From NCBI GenBank assembly GCA_025617745.1, contig CM046864.1:24717152-24781151 (forward strand): DNA of 64,000 nucleotides, read 5' to 3'. Below are positions 47,605 to 59,951 of this stretch, in pieces. Below the pieces are notes generated by a model. It ran no database searches. It was not told the origin of the DNA and saw only the letters and a program-made list of their open reading frames with translations. The translations under genes and the position numbers were made by a program. Positions within the stretch are counted from its first letter, which is position 1. Each line of letters opens with the position of its first letter. Origin of the DNA: Heliocidaris erythrogramma. Its lineage: Eukaryota; Echinodermata; Echinoidea; Camarodonta; Echinometridae.

Positions 47605-49426
47605 TTAGATGGTCTGTCTTTCAATTTGTACGATCATGATTGTAATCAGATGATCATAATAATGGGGAAATGCTAAACTGAAGATAGGATGTCAAGAAAT
47701 GCCATGAATGGAGATGCTTCTTGAGGACAAGAATGTAGCAAAATGTGTAACGGTCACTGTAAAAACGATTACGGTGAAGATGATAATGGTGATTATGATG
47801 ATTATAATGATATAATGATGATGGCGATGGATATAATAATAGCGATGATGATCATGACGGTGATGATGATACAGGATACTTGGGAGATTAACCCCATAGC
47901 TCTAATACAGGACAGGAAATCACAATTTCCATAAGGTGTACACAACAACTAGCACATTACTTTCTAATAGACATAACATGGAAAATAAGGCAGTTTATTA
48001 CATGATTTTGTGATTGTTTATGTTATAAAAGTCGAAGAGGATGGTAAAATGGCAGGCAAAAAAAGCAAAAAAAAAAAAAAAAAAAATCGGCCCCGGGGAT
48101 CGAACCTAGGTACCCTTGACCATGGTAGTCATGTGCTTTACCGATAGACTAAAATATTTTCCCATAGAGATAACACGTAAACGAAAAAACAGGATTCTCG
48201 AATCCCATTTGGTATTTCAAAATAGGGGCATCCCGACATCTGATCAAAATTTGGAGACCACCTTACAGAAAGCTTATAGTCTCAGCTACAACATATTAAA
48301 ATCTGGAAGGAAATAGACCAAAAATAACTGAGATACAGCTCAGAGAACGATGTCATGTAGATTCATGATTCGAAAAAAATCATCTTCCATAGACATAACA
48401 CGCAAATAGGGACAATTCTGACATGTCGTCTTTAATTGAAAATTTCAGTTGTGATGACGTCATCCAAATGAAAAAATGAGCACTCATGTTGTAGAGAATT
48501 GTCTTCAGCTATAACATATCGAAATCTGGGCGAAAAACTACCAATAATTAAGAATCTAGAGCCAAATTGCATGAATGTGATGACGTCAAAAACATGAAAA
48601 ATGGAAATTTTGAATCCGGCGCCATTTTGATGACGTCATAATGTATATAAGGGTCAAATGATACATGAAATGAAATCTATGATTTATACCCTACCTGATG
48701 ATGAAAAAAAATTGGGAGGTTTCTGGACTATTTAAAGAGCTAGAGTTAATTTTGTAGAGGCATGTTTTTCACGTTTTTACGTTATTTTTGCCATAGACGC
48801 GCGCACGGATTTTGAAATTTGACGCGCGCGTGTGGCATTATGGAAGGTCGATATTGACTGTAAATAGTTGGAAATTGTCAAGAAATAGTGTCAGGAAGAC
48901 GATACATGCGGAAAAACGCGTTTTTACGTTCTCTATGCGCTGTGCGCGCGCATAACGCGCGCGCGGACGCGCACGGACGGAAAATTTTAAAATGCTTAAA
49001 TGTCCTGAACAATACTCTAATTTGATTAAAAAGTGATTTTGAGCATTTTTAAATTTTGACGCGCGCGTACGTGCGCGTCATGATGTGCGCGCGGATTTTG
49101 ATGACATTTTATGTCGACCCTTGACCTGAATTTAATGTATGTCAAATATGGTTCATTTTTGATGACTCGTTATGAAGATATGATTGATAATGTGATTTCA
49201 CAAAATGGCGCCTGGATGACGTCACGATGACCTGATGACCTTGAAAAAAGATAGGGGAACTTGATCTGATATGGCCTGATAATTGACAAAAATTGAAGAA
49301 AATTGATCGAGTTGATTTTGAGAAATTGTGTCACAAGAAATGTGGTGGAAAAATAAAATAAATAAATAATAATAAAGAAAATTCTGACGAAATTAAGAGT
49401 GGTCGTCGACTACGACAGACCACTAA
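47605..49426. repeat. Array unit 1 (short subtype)
   Basis: It starts TTAGATGGTCTGTC and ends GACAGACCACTAA. The GATGAT segment is short (about 47780-47870). The TGACGTCA octamers are at 48455, 48581, 48631 and 49217. CG-rich blocks lie at about 48795-48830, 48920-48985 and 49060-49095. Confidence 0.88.
48087..48158 (-). repeat. tRNA-like module, unit 1 (type A)
   Basis: On the minus strand it has an A-box-like TAGTCTATCGGTAAAGC and an intact B box GGTTCGATCCC, followed closely by a T-run that could end pol III transcription. A cloverleaf is imperfect. Confidence 0.65.
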
Positions 49427-49453
49427 CTAGATTTTAATTCGTCATGAGGACGA

Positions 49454-51222
49454 TTAGTGGTCTGTCTTTCAATTTGTACGATCTGATTGTAATCAGGATG
49501 ATCATAATAATGGGGAAATGCTAAACTGAAGATAGGATGTCAAGAAATGCCATGAATGGAGATGCTTCTTGAGGACAGGAATGTAGCAAAATGTGTAACG
49601 GTCATTGTAAAACGATTATGGTGAAGATGATAATGGTGATTATGATGATTTATAATGATATAATGATGATGGCGATGGATATAATAATAGCGATGATGAT
49701 CATGACGGTGATGATGATACAGGATACTTGGGAGATTAACCCCATAGCTCTAATACAGGACAGGAAATCATAATTTCCATAGGTTGTACACAAACTACTG
49801 CACACTACTTTCCAATAGACAAAACATGGAAAATAAGGCAGTTTATTACATGGTTTGTGATTGTTTATGTTATAATAGTCGAAGAGGATGGTAAAATGAC
49901 AGGCAAAAAGAAGCAAAAAAAAAAAAAAGAAAAAAAAATCTGCCCCGGGATCGAACCAGGTACCTTGACCATGGTAGTCATGTGCTTTACCGATAGACTA
50001 AAATATTTCCATAGAGATAACACGTAAACGAAAAACAGGATTCTCGAATCCCATTTGGTAGTTCAAAATAGGGCATGATCCCGACATCTGATCAAAATTT
50101 GGAGACCACCTCTATGAAAGCTTATAGTCTCAGCTACAACATATTAAAATCTGGAAGGAAAATAGACCAAAAATAACTGAGATACAGCTCAGAGAACGAT
50201 GTCATGTAGATTCATGATTCGAAAAGAAATCATCTTCCATAGACATAACACGCAAATAGGGACAATTCTGACATGTCGTCTTTAATTGAAAATTTCAGTG
50301 TGATGACGTCATCCAAATGAATAATAATGAGCACTCATATGTTGTAGAGAATTGTCTCAGCTATAACATATCGAAATCTGGGCGAAAAACTACCAATAAT
50401 TAAGAATCTAGAGCCAAATTGCATGAATGTGATGACGTCAAAACATGAAAAATGGAAATTTTGAATTCTGGCGCCATTTTGATGACGTCATAATGTATAT
50501 AAGGGTCAAATGATACATGAAATGAAATCTATGATTTATACTCTACCTGATGATGAAAAAAAATTGGGAGGTTTCTGGACTATTTAAAGAGCTAGAGTTA
50601 ATTTTTGTAGAGGCATGTTTTTTCACGTTTTTACGTTATTTTTGCCATAGCGCGCGCACGGATTTTGAAATTTGACGCGCGCGTGTGGCATTATGGAAGG
50701 TCGATATTGACTGTAAATAGTTGAAATTGTCAAGAATAGTGTCAGGAAGACGTAACATGCGAAAAAACAGCGTTTTTACGTTCTCTACGCGCTGCGTGCG
50801 CGCATAACGCGCGCACGGACGCGCACGGACGGAAAATTTAAAAATGCTTAAATGTCCTGACAATACTCTAATTTGATTAAAAAGTGATTTTGACCATTTT
50901 TAAATTTTGACGCGCAGCGTACGTGCGCGTCATGATGTGCGCGCGGATTTTGATGACATTTTATGTCGACCCTTGACCTGAATTTAATGTATGTCAAATA
51001 TGGTTCATTTTTGATGACTCGTTATGAAGATATGATTGATAATGTGATTTCACAAAATGGCGCCTGGATGACGTCACGATGACCTGATGACCTTGAAAAA
51101 GATAGGGGCACTTGATCTGATATGGTCTGATAATTGACAAAAATTTGATGAAAATTGATCGAGTTGATTTTGAGAAATTGTGTTCACAAGAAAGTGGTGG
51201 AAAAATAAAAATAAATAAAAAC
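49454..51222. repeat. Array unit 2 (short subtype)
   Basis: It is close to unit 1 throughout, with TGACGTCA at 50304, 50433, 50483 and 51069. The right terminus (GACAGACCACCTAA) is missing; the sequence runs into AAATAAAAACTAG. Confidence 0.88.
49939..50010 (-). repeat. tRNA-like module, unit 2 (type A)
   Basis: It has the same boxes as in unit 1, B box GGTTCGATCCC, then a T-run on the minus strand. Confidence 0.65.
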
Positions 51223-51249
51223 TAGAGTTTAATTCGTCATGACGACGAA

Positions 51250-53392
51250 TTAGGTGGTCTGTCTTTCAATTTGTATGGTCATGATCGTAATCAGGATGAT
51301 CATAATAATGAGGAAATGCTAAACAGAAGATAGGAAGTCAAGAATGCCATGAATGCAGATGCTTCTTGAGGACATGAATGTAGCAAAATGTGTGAAGCGG
51401 TCATTGTAAACTGATTATGGTGATGATGATAATGGTGATGATGAAGATGATATAATGATGGTTATAATGAGTATGATGATATAATGATGATGGTGATGAT
51501 ATAATAATAACAGCGATGATGATGATGACAGTGATGGTAATAATGATGATGATGATGTCATGATGATTATGATGGTGATGATAATCACGATAATGAAGGG
51601 GATAATGATGAAGATTGATGATGTGATAATGGTGATGATTATGGTGATGGGGATTATGAAGATGATTGATGATATAATGATGATGATGGTGTTAATGGGG
51701 ATAATGGTGATGACCATGACTGCAATGACAGTGACCTTAACCATGCCAAATATGAAAGAGAAATCACATTTCGTTATGAAGATGCGACAATCAGTTGATT
51801 TGTACAAAATGGCGCCTAGATGCCCTTGAAAAAGATGTGGGAACTTGACCTTATTAGGACCGATGACTGACGAAAATTTGAAGATAATTGAGTAAGCCAA
51901 TTTTGAGAAATTTTGATATCAAATAGGACTAATGATATTGCAGGATAGCTTAAATACACGTCAGGGAATCAAGATTTTCCATAGGTTATACATAAACCAC
52001 CGCACAGTACTTTCCATAGACATAACACGCAAAATAAGGCAGTTTATTTACTTGTTTGTGATTGCTTATGTTATAATAGTCGAACAGATGGTAAAATGAA
52101 AGGCAAAAAGAAGCAAAAAAAAAAAAAAAATTTAATGGACCCACCGGGGATCGAACCTGGGTCACCGGAGTGAGAGGCAAGTGCTTTGACCAATATACCA
52201 AAATATTTCCCATAGAGATAACACGTAAACGAAAAACGGGATTCTCAAATCACATTTTGTAGTGAAAAATTGGGCATGATCCCGACATCTGATCAAAAAT
52301 TGGAGACCACATTTTAAAAGCTTATAGTCTCAGCTATAACATACTAAAATCTGGAAGAAAATAGACCAAAAACAACTGAGATACAGCTCAGAGAACAATG
52401 TCATGTAGATTCATGATTCGAAAAAAAATCATCTTCCATAGACATAACACGCAAATAGGGAAAATTCTGACATGGCATTTTTAATTGAAAATTTCACTGT
52501 GATGACGTCATCAAAATAAAAAATGGTGGGAACTGATTTCGTAGGAAATTGCCTCAGCTACAACATATTAAAATCTGGGCGAAAAACGACTAATAATTAC
52601 GAATCTAGAGCCAAATTTGCATAAATGTGATGACGTGAAAACATGAAAAATGGAAATGTTGACTTCTGGCGCCATTTTGATGACGTCATAATGTTTATAA
52701 GGGTCATATGATACATGAAATCATATCTGTGATTCCTTCTCTACCCAAAGATGACAAAAAATTGGGGGGTTTGTGGACTATTTAAAGAGCTAGAGTTAAT
52801 TTTGTAGAGGCATGTTTTTGCACGTTTTTACGTTATTTTGGCCATAAACGCGCGCACGGATTTTGAATTTTGACGCGCCCGTACGATCTTATTATTGATT
52901 GAAATTGATTCCAAGTTGATGGAAATGATGAAGAAAAGTATCAGGATTGCAAATCAATCAAAGAATCAGCGTTTTAACGTTATTTACGAATTGAGTGCGC
53001 GTAAAACGCGCGCGCGGACGCTTACGCACGGAATTTTTTGAAATGCTCAAAATGACCTGAAACGTGTGCAGACTTGATCCTACGTGATTTTGAGCATTTT
53101 TAAATTTTGACGCGCGCGTACGCGCACGTCCTGACATCTAGATGACCTGTGAGGACATGACTTGATGACCCGTCAAATGAAGTTTATGTGATGTTAATAT
53201 AGTTGAATTTTGATGATCGATCATGAAGATATAATCGATCTTGTAAATTTACAAAATGGCGTCTTGATGACGTCACGATGACCTGATGACATCCAAAAGC
53301 TTAATGGACCATGTCCATGATTGACCTCATACATGACATGAAACTCAATGATATTGACCTGGCCGATTTTGAGATTTGATGGCACAAGAATT
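51250..53392. repeat. Array unit 3 (long subtype)
   Basis: The GATGAT segment is longer (about 51415-51715). It is followed by an extra part containing ACAAAATGGCGCC that resembles the 3' part of a unit. TGACGTCA occurs at 52503, 52681 and 53268; the second site of the short units has become TGACGTGA. The right terminus is missing. Confidence 0.87.
52137..52204 (-). repeat. tRNA-like module, unit 3 (type B)
   Basis: The minus strand reads TGGTATATTGGTCAAAGCAC, GCCTCTCACTCCGG, then B box GGTTCGATCCC and CGGTGGGTCC, followed by a long T-run. The CTCTCAC loop resembles tRNA-Glu(CTC). The 5' acceptor strand does not pair with GGGTCC, so it is tRNA-derived rather than a functional tRNA. Confidence 0.68.
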
Positions 53393-54255
53393 TGCAACTA
53401 GAGTTTAATTCGTCATGACGACGAATTAGGTGGTCTGTCTTTCAATTTGTATGATCATGATTATAATCAGGATGATCATAACAATGGGGAAATGCTAAAC
53501 TGAAGATAGGAAGTCAAGAATGCCATGAATGGAGATGCTTCTTGAGGACAGGAATGTAACAAAATGTGGGAAACGGTCATTGTAAAATGATTATGGTGAT
53601 GATGATAATGGTGATGATTATAATGATATAATGATGGTTATAATGATTAGATTGATATTATGATGATGGTGATGATATAGTAATAATAGCGATGATGATC
53701 ATAACGGTGATAATAATAATTGATGATGTTGATGTTGGTGATAATCATGATGATGATGATGATGTAATGATGATTATGATGGTGATGATAATCATGATGA
53801 TGAAGGTGATAATGATGATTATTGATGATGTGATAATTGTGATGATTATGAAGATGATGATATAATGATGATGATGGTGATGATGATGGTAATGGTGGGG
53901 ATAATGGTGTTGACATGACTGCAATGACAGTGACCTTAACAATGCCAAATATGATAATGGTGATGATTATGATGATGGTTATAATGATTATGATGATCCC
54001 TGATAGCAGAAAATGTTTAAAATGACGTGATATTTGCGTCGTGGTTTGGTTTATTTTACGTCTTGTAATTACGTCAATAAGACGACAACTTGCACCAGCG
54101 CAAGACATCAAGAGGACGTCTTATTTTGACGTCATCTCTACGTCTTGTATACTGTAAAAACTAAAGTGCTACTTTTATGGGCATATATAGTGACTGCACC
54201 TGAAATGCTGTTTATAGCACTTGTAGTGTGCTAATTTACCAGCAAAAAAAAAAAA

Positions 54256-54330
54256 CGTGACCGTGGCGAGCCTCGAACCAGGTTCCGCTGATTGAGATGC
54301 GCTGACCTTACCGATGGACTAGCGAATGCT
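54256..54330 (-). repeat. Degenerate tRNA-like segment in middle element
   Basis: The minus strand reads TAGTCCATCGGTAAGG (A-box-like), AACCTGGTTCGAGGCTCG (B-box-like), then a T-run of 12. It is similar in layout to the modules of the surrounding array. Confidence 0.5.
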
Positions 54331-54519
54331 TCTTGCAATCCAGTTTAGTCATGGGAGTCAAGTAGATAACATGAACTATGTGGTGTCGTAAATTCACTAT
54401 GTAACAATATGATCTGCTCTAAATAATACAATGTGAGTTAGTCTAGCGGTAATGCCAGCAATTCTCGATCAGCGGACCCTGGCTCGCCCAAATCATTTTT
54501 TTAATGAATGTTTAGCAGT

Positions 54520-55426
54520 TTAAAGTAGAACGTTAATGATTTTAAATATTGGCTTAATACTTATTATTGCATAGATGGCATAAATTAAACAAGGTTATCC
54601 AAATTCAACGCTTGGAAACATTTGAAGTAATGATTATTATCAATTATAAAACGGTAAAATACAGCCCCCGATATAGCAGCTGAAGAGCTCCTCGAACGCT
54701 GCTGAGATATGTGACGACACACCATGGACCAGTCCTGTCTAAGCAGACGATGTCCCATAACATCTTACACATTTTTCAGAGCCTATTTTGTCATCTCCTC
54801 TTCACTTATTTCTCTTCCTTCACTAGCGTCAGTCTTAATGTTAGTCTGTTGCCTCACTCTTAACTTCGTGTATGGTATTATTTTGATGAAAAATGCAGCG
54901 TTAAAAAAATAAAGGAATCAGTCACTTGTAAACAAAATAAGACGCCATTGTATTTTCAGCTGCTTGCACCGGCGCATGTTCGGCGTTTCAAGAGGGAACG
55001 AATACCATCCTACTATTATTCGGAGGGCTTTTCAATTTGAAAGTGGGGTTTATTTCATTGATCATTGACCCTTCTCCTGTGTATTTACAATCAAACGGTT
55101 TTAGCTATCAGAATCAGTTTCACTTTCCCTTTATAATGGTGTGAAATAAGGTCATGTTTAAATACACCAAACTCTTTATAATTTGATAAATAATTGCATT
55201 GCAATTACGTTCATTCATTATAGGACGTCGTCTGCTTAAGCAGGATCGATCCCTTGTGTGACGACATCAAAACATCGCTATATTTCTGGCTATTATTTGT
55301 GTTGTTTTTATAATCATCAGATACGCAGATGACATAAAACTTATACGATTGCCATCTGTAAGCTTCCCAGTTTCTAGTGATACATTAATTGCCATATTTG
55401 TGATTTTCTTTGAATATCTACTTTAA
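54520..55426. mobile_element. Inner TTAA-flanked element, copy B
   Basis: It is nearly identical to 27677-28616, with the same TTAA edges and the same 62-codon open frame. It lacks about 33 bases present in copy A. Flanking sequences differ entirely, showing transposition. Confidence 0.9.
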
Positions 55427-56237
55427 GGAGCCGGTCCAGCTCCCGTGAAAGTGCTGAAATAGCACGCTGTGTGCATTCAATAGCACTCTGAGTGCAGTCC
55501 CAATGCATGCCCACAAAAAGTGCTATATACAGCACTTCAGTTTTTACAGTGTACAGATGACGTCAAAATAAGACGTCCTCTTGACGTCTTGCGATGGTGC
55601 AAGTTGTCGTCTTATTGACGTAATTACAGGACGTAAAAAAGACGAAAACCACGACGTAAATATCACGTAATTTTTAACACTTTCTGCTATCAGGGATATA
55701 ATGATGGTGATGATATAATAATAGGGATGATGATCATAACGGTGATGATAATAAAGATGATGTTGATGTTGGTGATAATCATGATGATGATGATGATGAT
55801 GTAATGATGATTATGATGGTGATGATAATCATGATTATGAAGGTGATAATGATGATTATTGATGATGTGATAATTGTGATGATTATGGTAATGGTGATTA
55901 TGAAGATGATGATATAATGATGATGATGGTGATGATGATGGTAATGGTGGGGATAATGGTGTTGACCATGACTGCAATGACAGTGACTCAACCATGCCAA
56001 ATATGAAAGAGAAATCACATTTTGTTATGAAAATACGACCATAAATTGATTTTTACAAAATGGCGCCTGGATGACGTCACGATAATCTGATGACCTTGAA
56101 AAAGATGCGGGGACTTGACCTTCTTGGGACTGATGACTGACGAAAATTTGAAGATAATTGACTAAGCCAATTTTGAGAAATTGTGATATCAAATAGCACT
56201 ATTTGACAGTGTAGGATACTTTGGAGATAAACCCAAT

Positions 56238-56549
56238 GGCCCGTATTCTGAACTCCGGTTTAACTTAAACCGTGGTTGAAATCTGTGGTTTAACTATGGG
56301 TAGCCAAAAATGTCAAAACTGTGTTTACACTGTATGTTCCTTATGTTTTCAGGATACTGGTCTCGTGCTTTAATGGTCAAGAAAAATATTCTACTTATCA
56401 TTCCCAGACAGTTTTTAAAAGCTTGAGTACCAAAAATGCTGACAAATTGAATATCTACTGTTTGAAATTTGTGTCACATTTGGCTGCCCATAGTTCAACC
56501 ACACATTTAGACCATGGTTTAAGTTAAACCGGAGTTCAGAATACGGGCC
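56238..56549. mobile_element. MITE with GGCCCGTATTCTGAAC ends, inside array unit 4
   Basis: GGCCCGTATTCTGAACTCCG and CGGAGTTCAGAATACGGGCC are exact inverses, and pairing continues through GGTTTAACTTAAACC. Other array units run uninterrupted at this point, so the insertion site is defined. Confidence 0.92.
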
Positions 56550-56743
56550 AATAGCTTTAATACACGACAGGCAATCACAATTTCCATAGGGTTGTACACA
56601 AACTACTGCACACTACTTTCCAATAGACATAACATGCAAAATCAGGCATTTTATTACTTGGTTTGTGATTTTTTATGTTAAAATAGTCGAACAAGATGGT
56701 AAAATGACAGGCAAAAGGAAGCAAAAAAAAATTTTTTTTTAAT

Positions 56744-56811
56744 GGACCCACCGGGGATCGAACCTGGGTCACCGGAGTGAGAGGCAAGTGCTTTGACCAA
56801 TATACCACAAT
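56744..56811 (-). repeat. tRNA-like module, unit 4 (type B)
   Basis: It is identical in layout to unit 3, with B box GGTTCGATCCC and T/A runs next to GGGTCC on the minus strand. Confidence 0.68.
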
Positions 56812-58107
56812 ATTTCCCATAGAGATAACACGTAAACGAAAAACGGGATTCTCAAATCCCATTTTGTAGTGAAAAATTGGGCATGATCCCGACATCTGAT
56901 CAAAAATTGGAGACCACACTTATAAAAGCTTATAGTCTCAGCTATAACATACTAAAATCTGGAAGAAAATAGACTAAAAACAACTGAGATACAGCTCAGA
57001 GAACAATGTCATGTAGATTCATGATTCGAAAAAAAATCATCTTCCATAGACATAACACGCAAATAGGGAAAAAATCTGACATGGCATCTTTAATTGAAAA
57101 TTTCACTGTGACGACGTCATCAAAATGAAAAATGGTGACGACTGATTTTGTAGGAAATTGCCTCAGCTACAACATATTAAAATCTGGGTAAAAAACGACC
57201 AATAATTACGAATCTAGAGCCAAATTTGCATAAATGTGATGACGTGAAAACATGAAAAATGGAAATTTTGACTTCTGGCGCCAATTTGATGACGTCATAA
57301 TGTTTATAAGGGTCATATGATACATGAAATCATATCTGTGATTCCTCCCCTACCCAAAGATGACAAAAAATTGGGGAGTTTGTGGACTATTTAAAGAGCT
57401 GGAGTTAATTTTGTAGAGGCATGTTTTTGCACGTTTTTACGTTATTTTGGTCATAGACGCACGCACGGATTTTGAACTTTCACGCGCCCGTACGACCTTA
57501 TTATTGATTGAAATTGATTCCAAGTTGATGGAAATGATGAAGAAAAGTATCAGGATTGCAAATCAATCGAAAAAACAGCGTTTTAACGTTATCTACGACT
57601 TGCGCGCGCGTTTTACCCGCGCGCGGACGCTTACGCACGGACATTTTTGAAATGCTCAAAATGACCTGAAACATGTGTAGACTTGATCCTACGTGATTTT
57701 GAGCATTTTTAAATTTTGACGCGCGCGTACGCGCACGTCCTGACGTCTAGATGACCTGTGAGGACATGACTTGATGACCCGTCATGTGAAGTTAATGTGA
57801 TGTGAATATAGTTGATTTTTGATGATCGATTATGAAGATATAATCGATCTTGTAAATTTACAAAATGGCGTCTTGATGACGTCACGATGACCTGCTGACC
57901 TCCAAAAGCTTAATGGACCATGTCCATGATTGACCTCATACATGACATGAAACTTGATGATATTGACTTGGCCGATTTTGAGATTTGGTGGGAACAACAT
58001 TTTGTATTAAAAAGAAATAAATAAAGAAAAATCTTGACAAAATTAAAAGGAGGTCTGTCATAAATGACAGACCACCTAACTAGAATTTAATTCGTCATGA
58101 GGACGAA

Positions 58108-59923
58108 TTAGGTGGTCTGTCCTTCAATTTGTACGATCATGATTGTAATCAGGATGATCATAATAATGGGGAAATACTAAACTGAAGATAGGATGTCAAG
58201 AATGCCATGAATGGAGGTCCTTCTTGAGGACGGGAATGTAGCAAAATGTGTAACGGTCATTGTAAAATGATTATGGTGATGATGATAATGGTGATTATGA
58301 TGATTATAATGATATATGATGGCGATGATATAATAGCGATGATGATCATGACAGTGATGATAATAATGATGATGATACAGGATACTTGGCAGATTAACCC
58401 CTTAGCTCTAATACAGGACAGGAAATCACAATTTCCATAGGGTTGTACACAAAACTACTGCACACTACTTTCTAATAGACATAATACGGGAAAATAAGGC
58501 AGTTTATTACATGATTTGTGATTTTTTTATGTTATACTAGTCGAAGAGGATGGTAAAATGACAGGCAAAAAGAAGCAAAAAAAAAAATCGTCCCCGGGGA
58601 TCGAACCAGGTACCTTGACCATGGTAGTCATGTGCTTTACCGATAGACCAGAATATTTCCCATAGAGATAACACGTAAACGAAAACGGGATTCTCAAATC
58701 ACATTTTGTACTGAAAAATTGGGCATGATCCCGACATCTGATCAAAAATTGGAGACCACACTTGTAAAAGCTTATAGTCTCAGCTACAACATATTAAAAT
58801 CTGGAAGAAAATAGACCAAAAATAACTGAGATACTGCTCAGAGAACGATGTCATGTAGATTCATGATTCGAAAAAAAGTCATCTTCCATAGACATAACAC
58901 GCAAATAGGGAAAATTCTGACATGGCGTCTTTAATTGAAAATTTCACTGTGATGACGTCATTAAAATGAAAAATGGTGGCAACTAAATTTGTAGGAAATT
59001 GCCTCAGCTATGACATATCAAAATCTGGGCGAAAAAAGACCAATAATTACGAATCTAGAGCCAAATTTGCATAAATGTGATGACGTCAAAACATGAAAAA
59101 TGGAAATTTGGATTTCTGGTGCCATTTTGATGACGTCATAATGTTTATAAGGGTCAAATGATACATGAAATCATATCTATGATTCATACCCTACCTGATG
59201 ATGACAAAAAATTGGGAATTTATGGACTATTTAAAGAGCTAGAGTTAATTTTGTAGAGGCATGTTTTTGCACGTTTTTACGTTATTTTCGCCATAGATGC
59301 GCGCACGGATTTTGAAATTTGACGCGCCCGTACGACCTTATTATTGATTGAAATTGATTCCAAGTTGATGGGAATGATGAAGAAAAGTGTCAAGATTGCA
59401 AATCAATCGAAAAAACAGTGTTTTAACGTTATTTACGACTTGCGCGCGCGTAAAACGCGCGCGCGGACACTTACGCACGGACATTTTTGAAATGCTCAAA
59501 ATGACCTGAAACGTGTGCAGACATGATCCTACGTGATTTTGAGCATTTTTAAATTTTGACGCGCGCGTACGCGCACGTCCTGACCTCTAGATGACCTGTG
59601 AGGACATTGCTTAATGACTCGTCATTTGAAGTTTATGTGATGTGAATATAGTTTATTTTTGATGATCGATTATGAAGATATAATCGATCTTGTAAATTTA
59701 CAAAATGGCGTCTTGATGACGTCACGATGACCTGATGACCTCCAAAAGCTTAATGGACCATGTCCATAATTGACCTCATACATGACATGAAACTCGATGA
59801 TATTGACCTCGCCGATTTTGAGATTTGGTGGGAACAAAAATTTGTTATAAAAATAAATAATAAAAATAAAGAAAATCTTGACAAAATTAAAAGGAGGTCT
59901 GTCATAAATGACAGACCACCTAA
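58108..59923. repeat. Array unit 5 (short 5' part, long-type 3' part)
   Basis: The GATGAT and tRNA-like parts match units 1-2, but the 3' part (ACGCGCCCGTACGACCTTAT and onwards) matches units 3, 4, 6 and 7. It is therefore a mosaic. GCGCGCGCG, TAAAA, CGCGCGCGC at 59442-59464 is a perfect 9-bp hairpin. Confidence 0.87.
58588..58660 (-). repeat. tRNA-like module, unit 5 (type A)
   Basis: It matches units 1-2, with B box GGTTCGATCCC on the minus strand. Confidence 0.65.
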
Positions 59924-59951
59924 CTAGAATTTAATTCGTCATGAGGACGAA

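Larger units (their letters stand above)
54151..55550. mobile_element. Middle element of the nest
   Basis: ACTGTAAAAACTAAAGTGCT at the left and AGCACTTCAGTTTTTACAGT at the right are inverse termini. Inside are two degenerate tRNA-like segments in opposite orientation, at 54256-54330 (minus) and 54434-54500 (plus), each followed by a T-run. Confidence 0.88.
53998..55695. mobile_element. Outer element of a three-layer nest
   Basis: It is bounded by CCCTGATAGCAGAAA and TTTCTGCTATCAGGG. The outer ~145 bases on each side are inverse copies rich in ACGTC words. It sits inside the GATGAT repeat of array unit 4. Confidence 0.92.
53426..58079. repeat. Array unit 4 (long subtype, with insertions)
   Basis: This long-type unit is interrupted by the nested elements at 53998-55695 and the MITE at 56238-56549. 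It has a complete right end with the GGTCTGTCATAAATGACAGACC-like hairpin and CACCTAA. Confidence 0.87.

Noticed and set aside
51415-51900. Ile/Met/His-rich open frames in the array
   Set aside because: They come from GATGAT-type simple repeat on either strand and are not conserved between units.
52137-52204. Functional tRNA-Glu gene
   Set aside because: The acceptor stem does not pair and the T stem has a mismatch; it is tRNA-derived only.
53401-53426. Hammerhead ribozyme in the unit spacer (GTCATGAGGACGAA)
   Set aside because: It resembles the CTGATGAG...CGAAA core only superficially; the essential order is missing and the sequence is explained by a simple hairpin.
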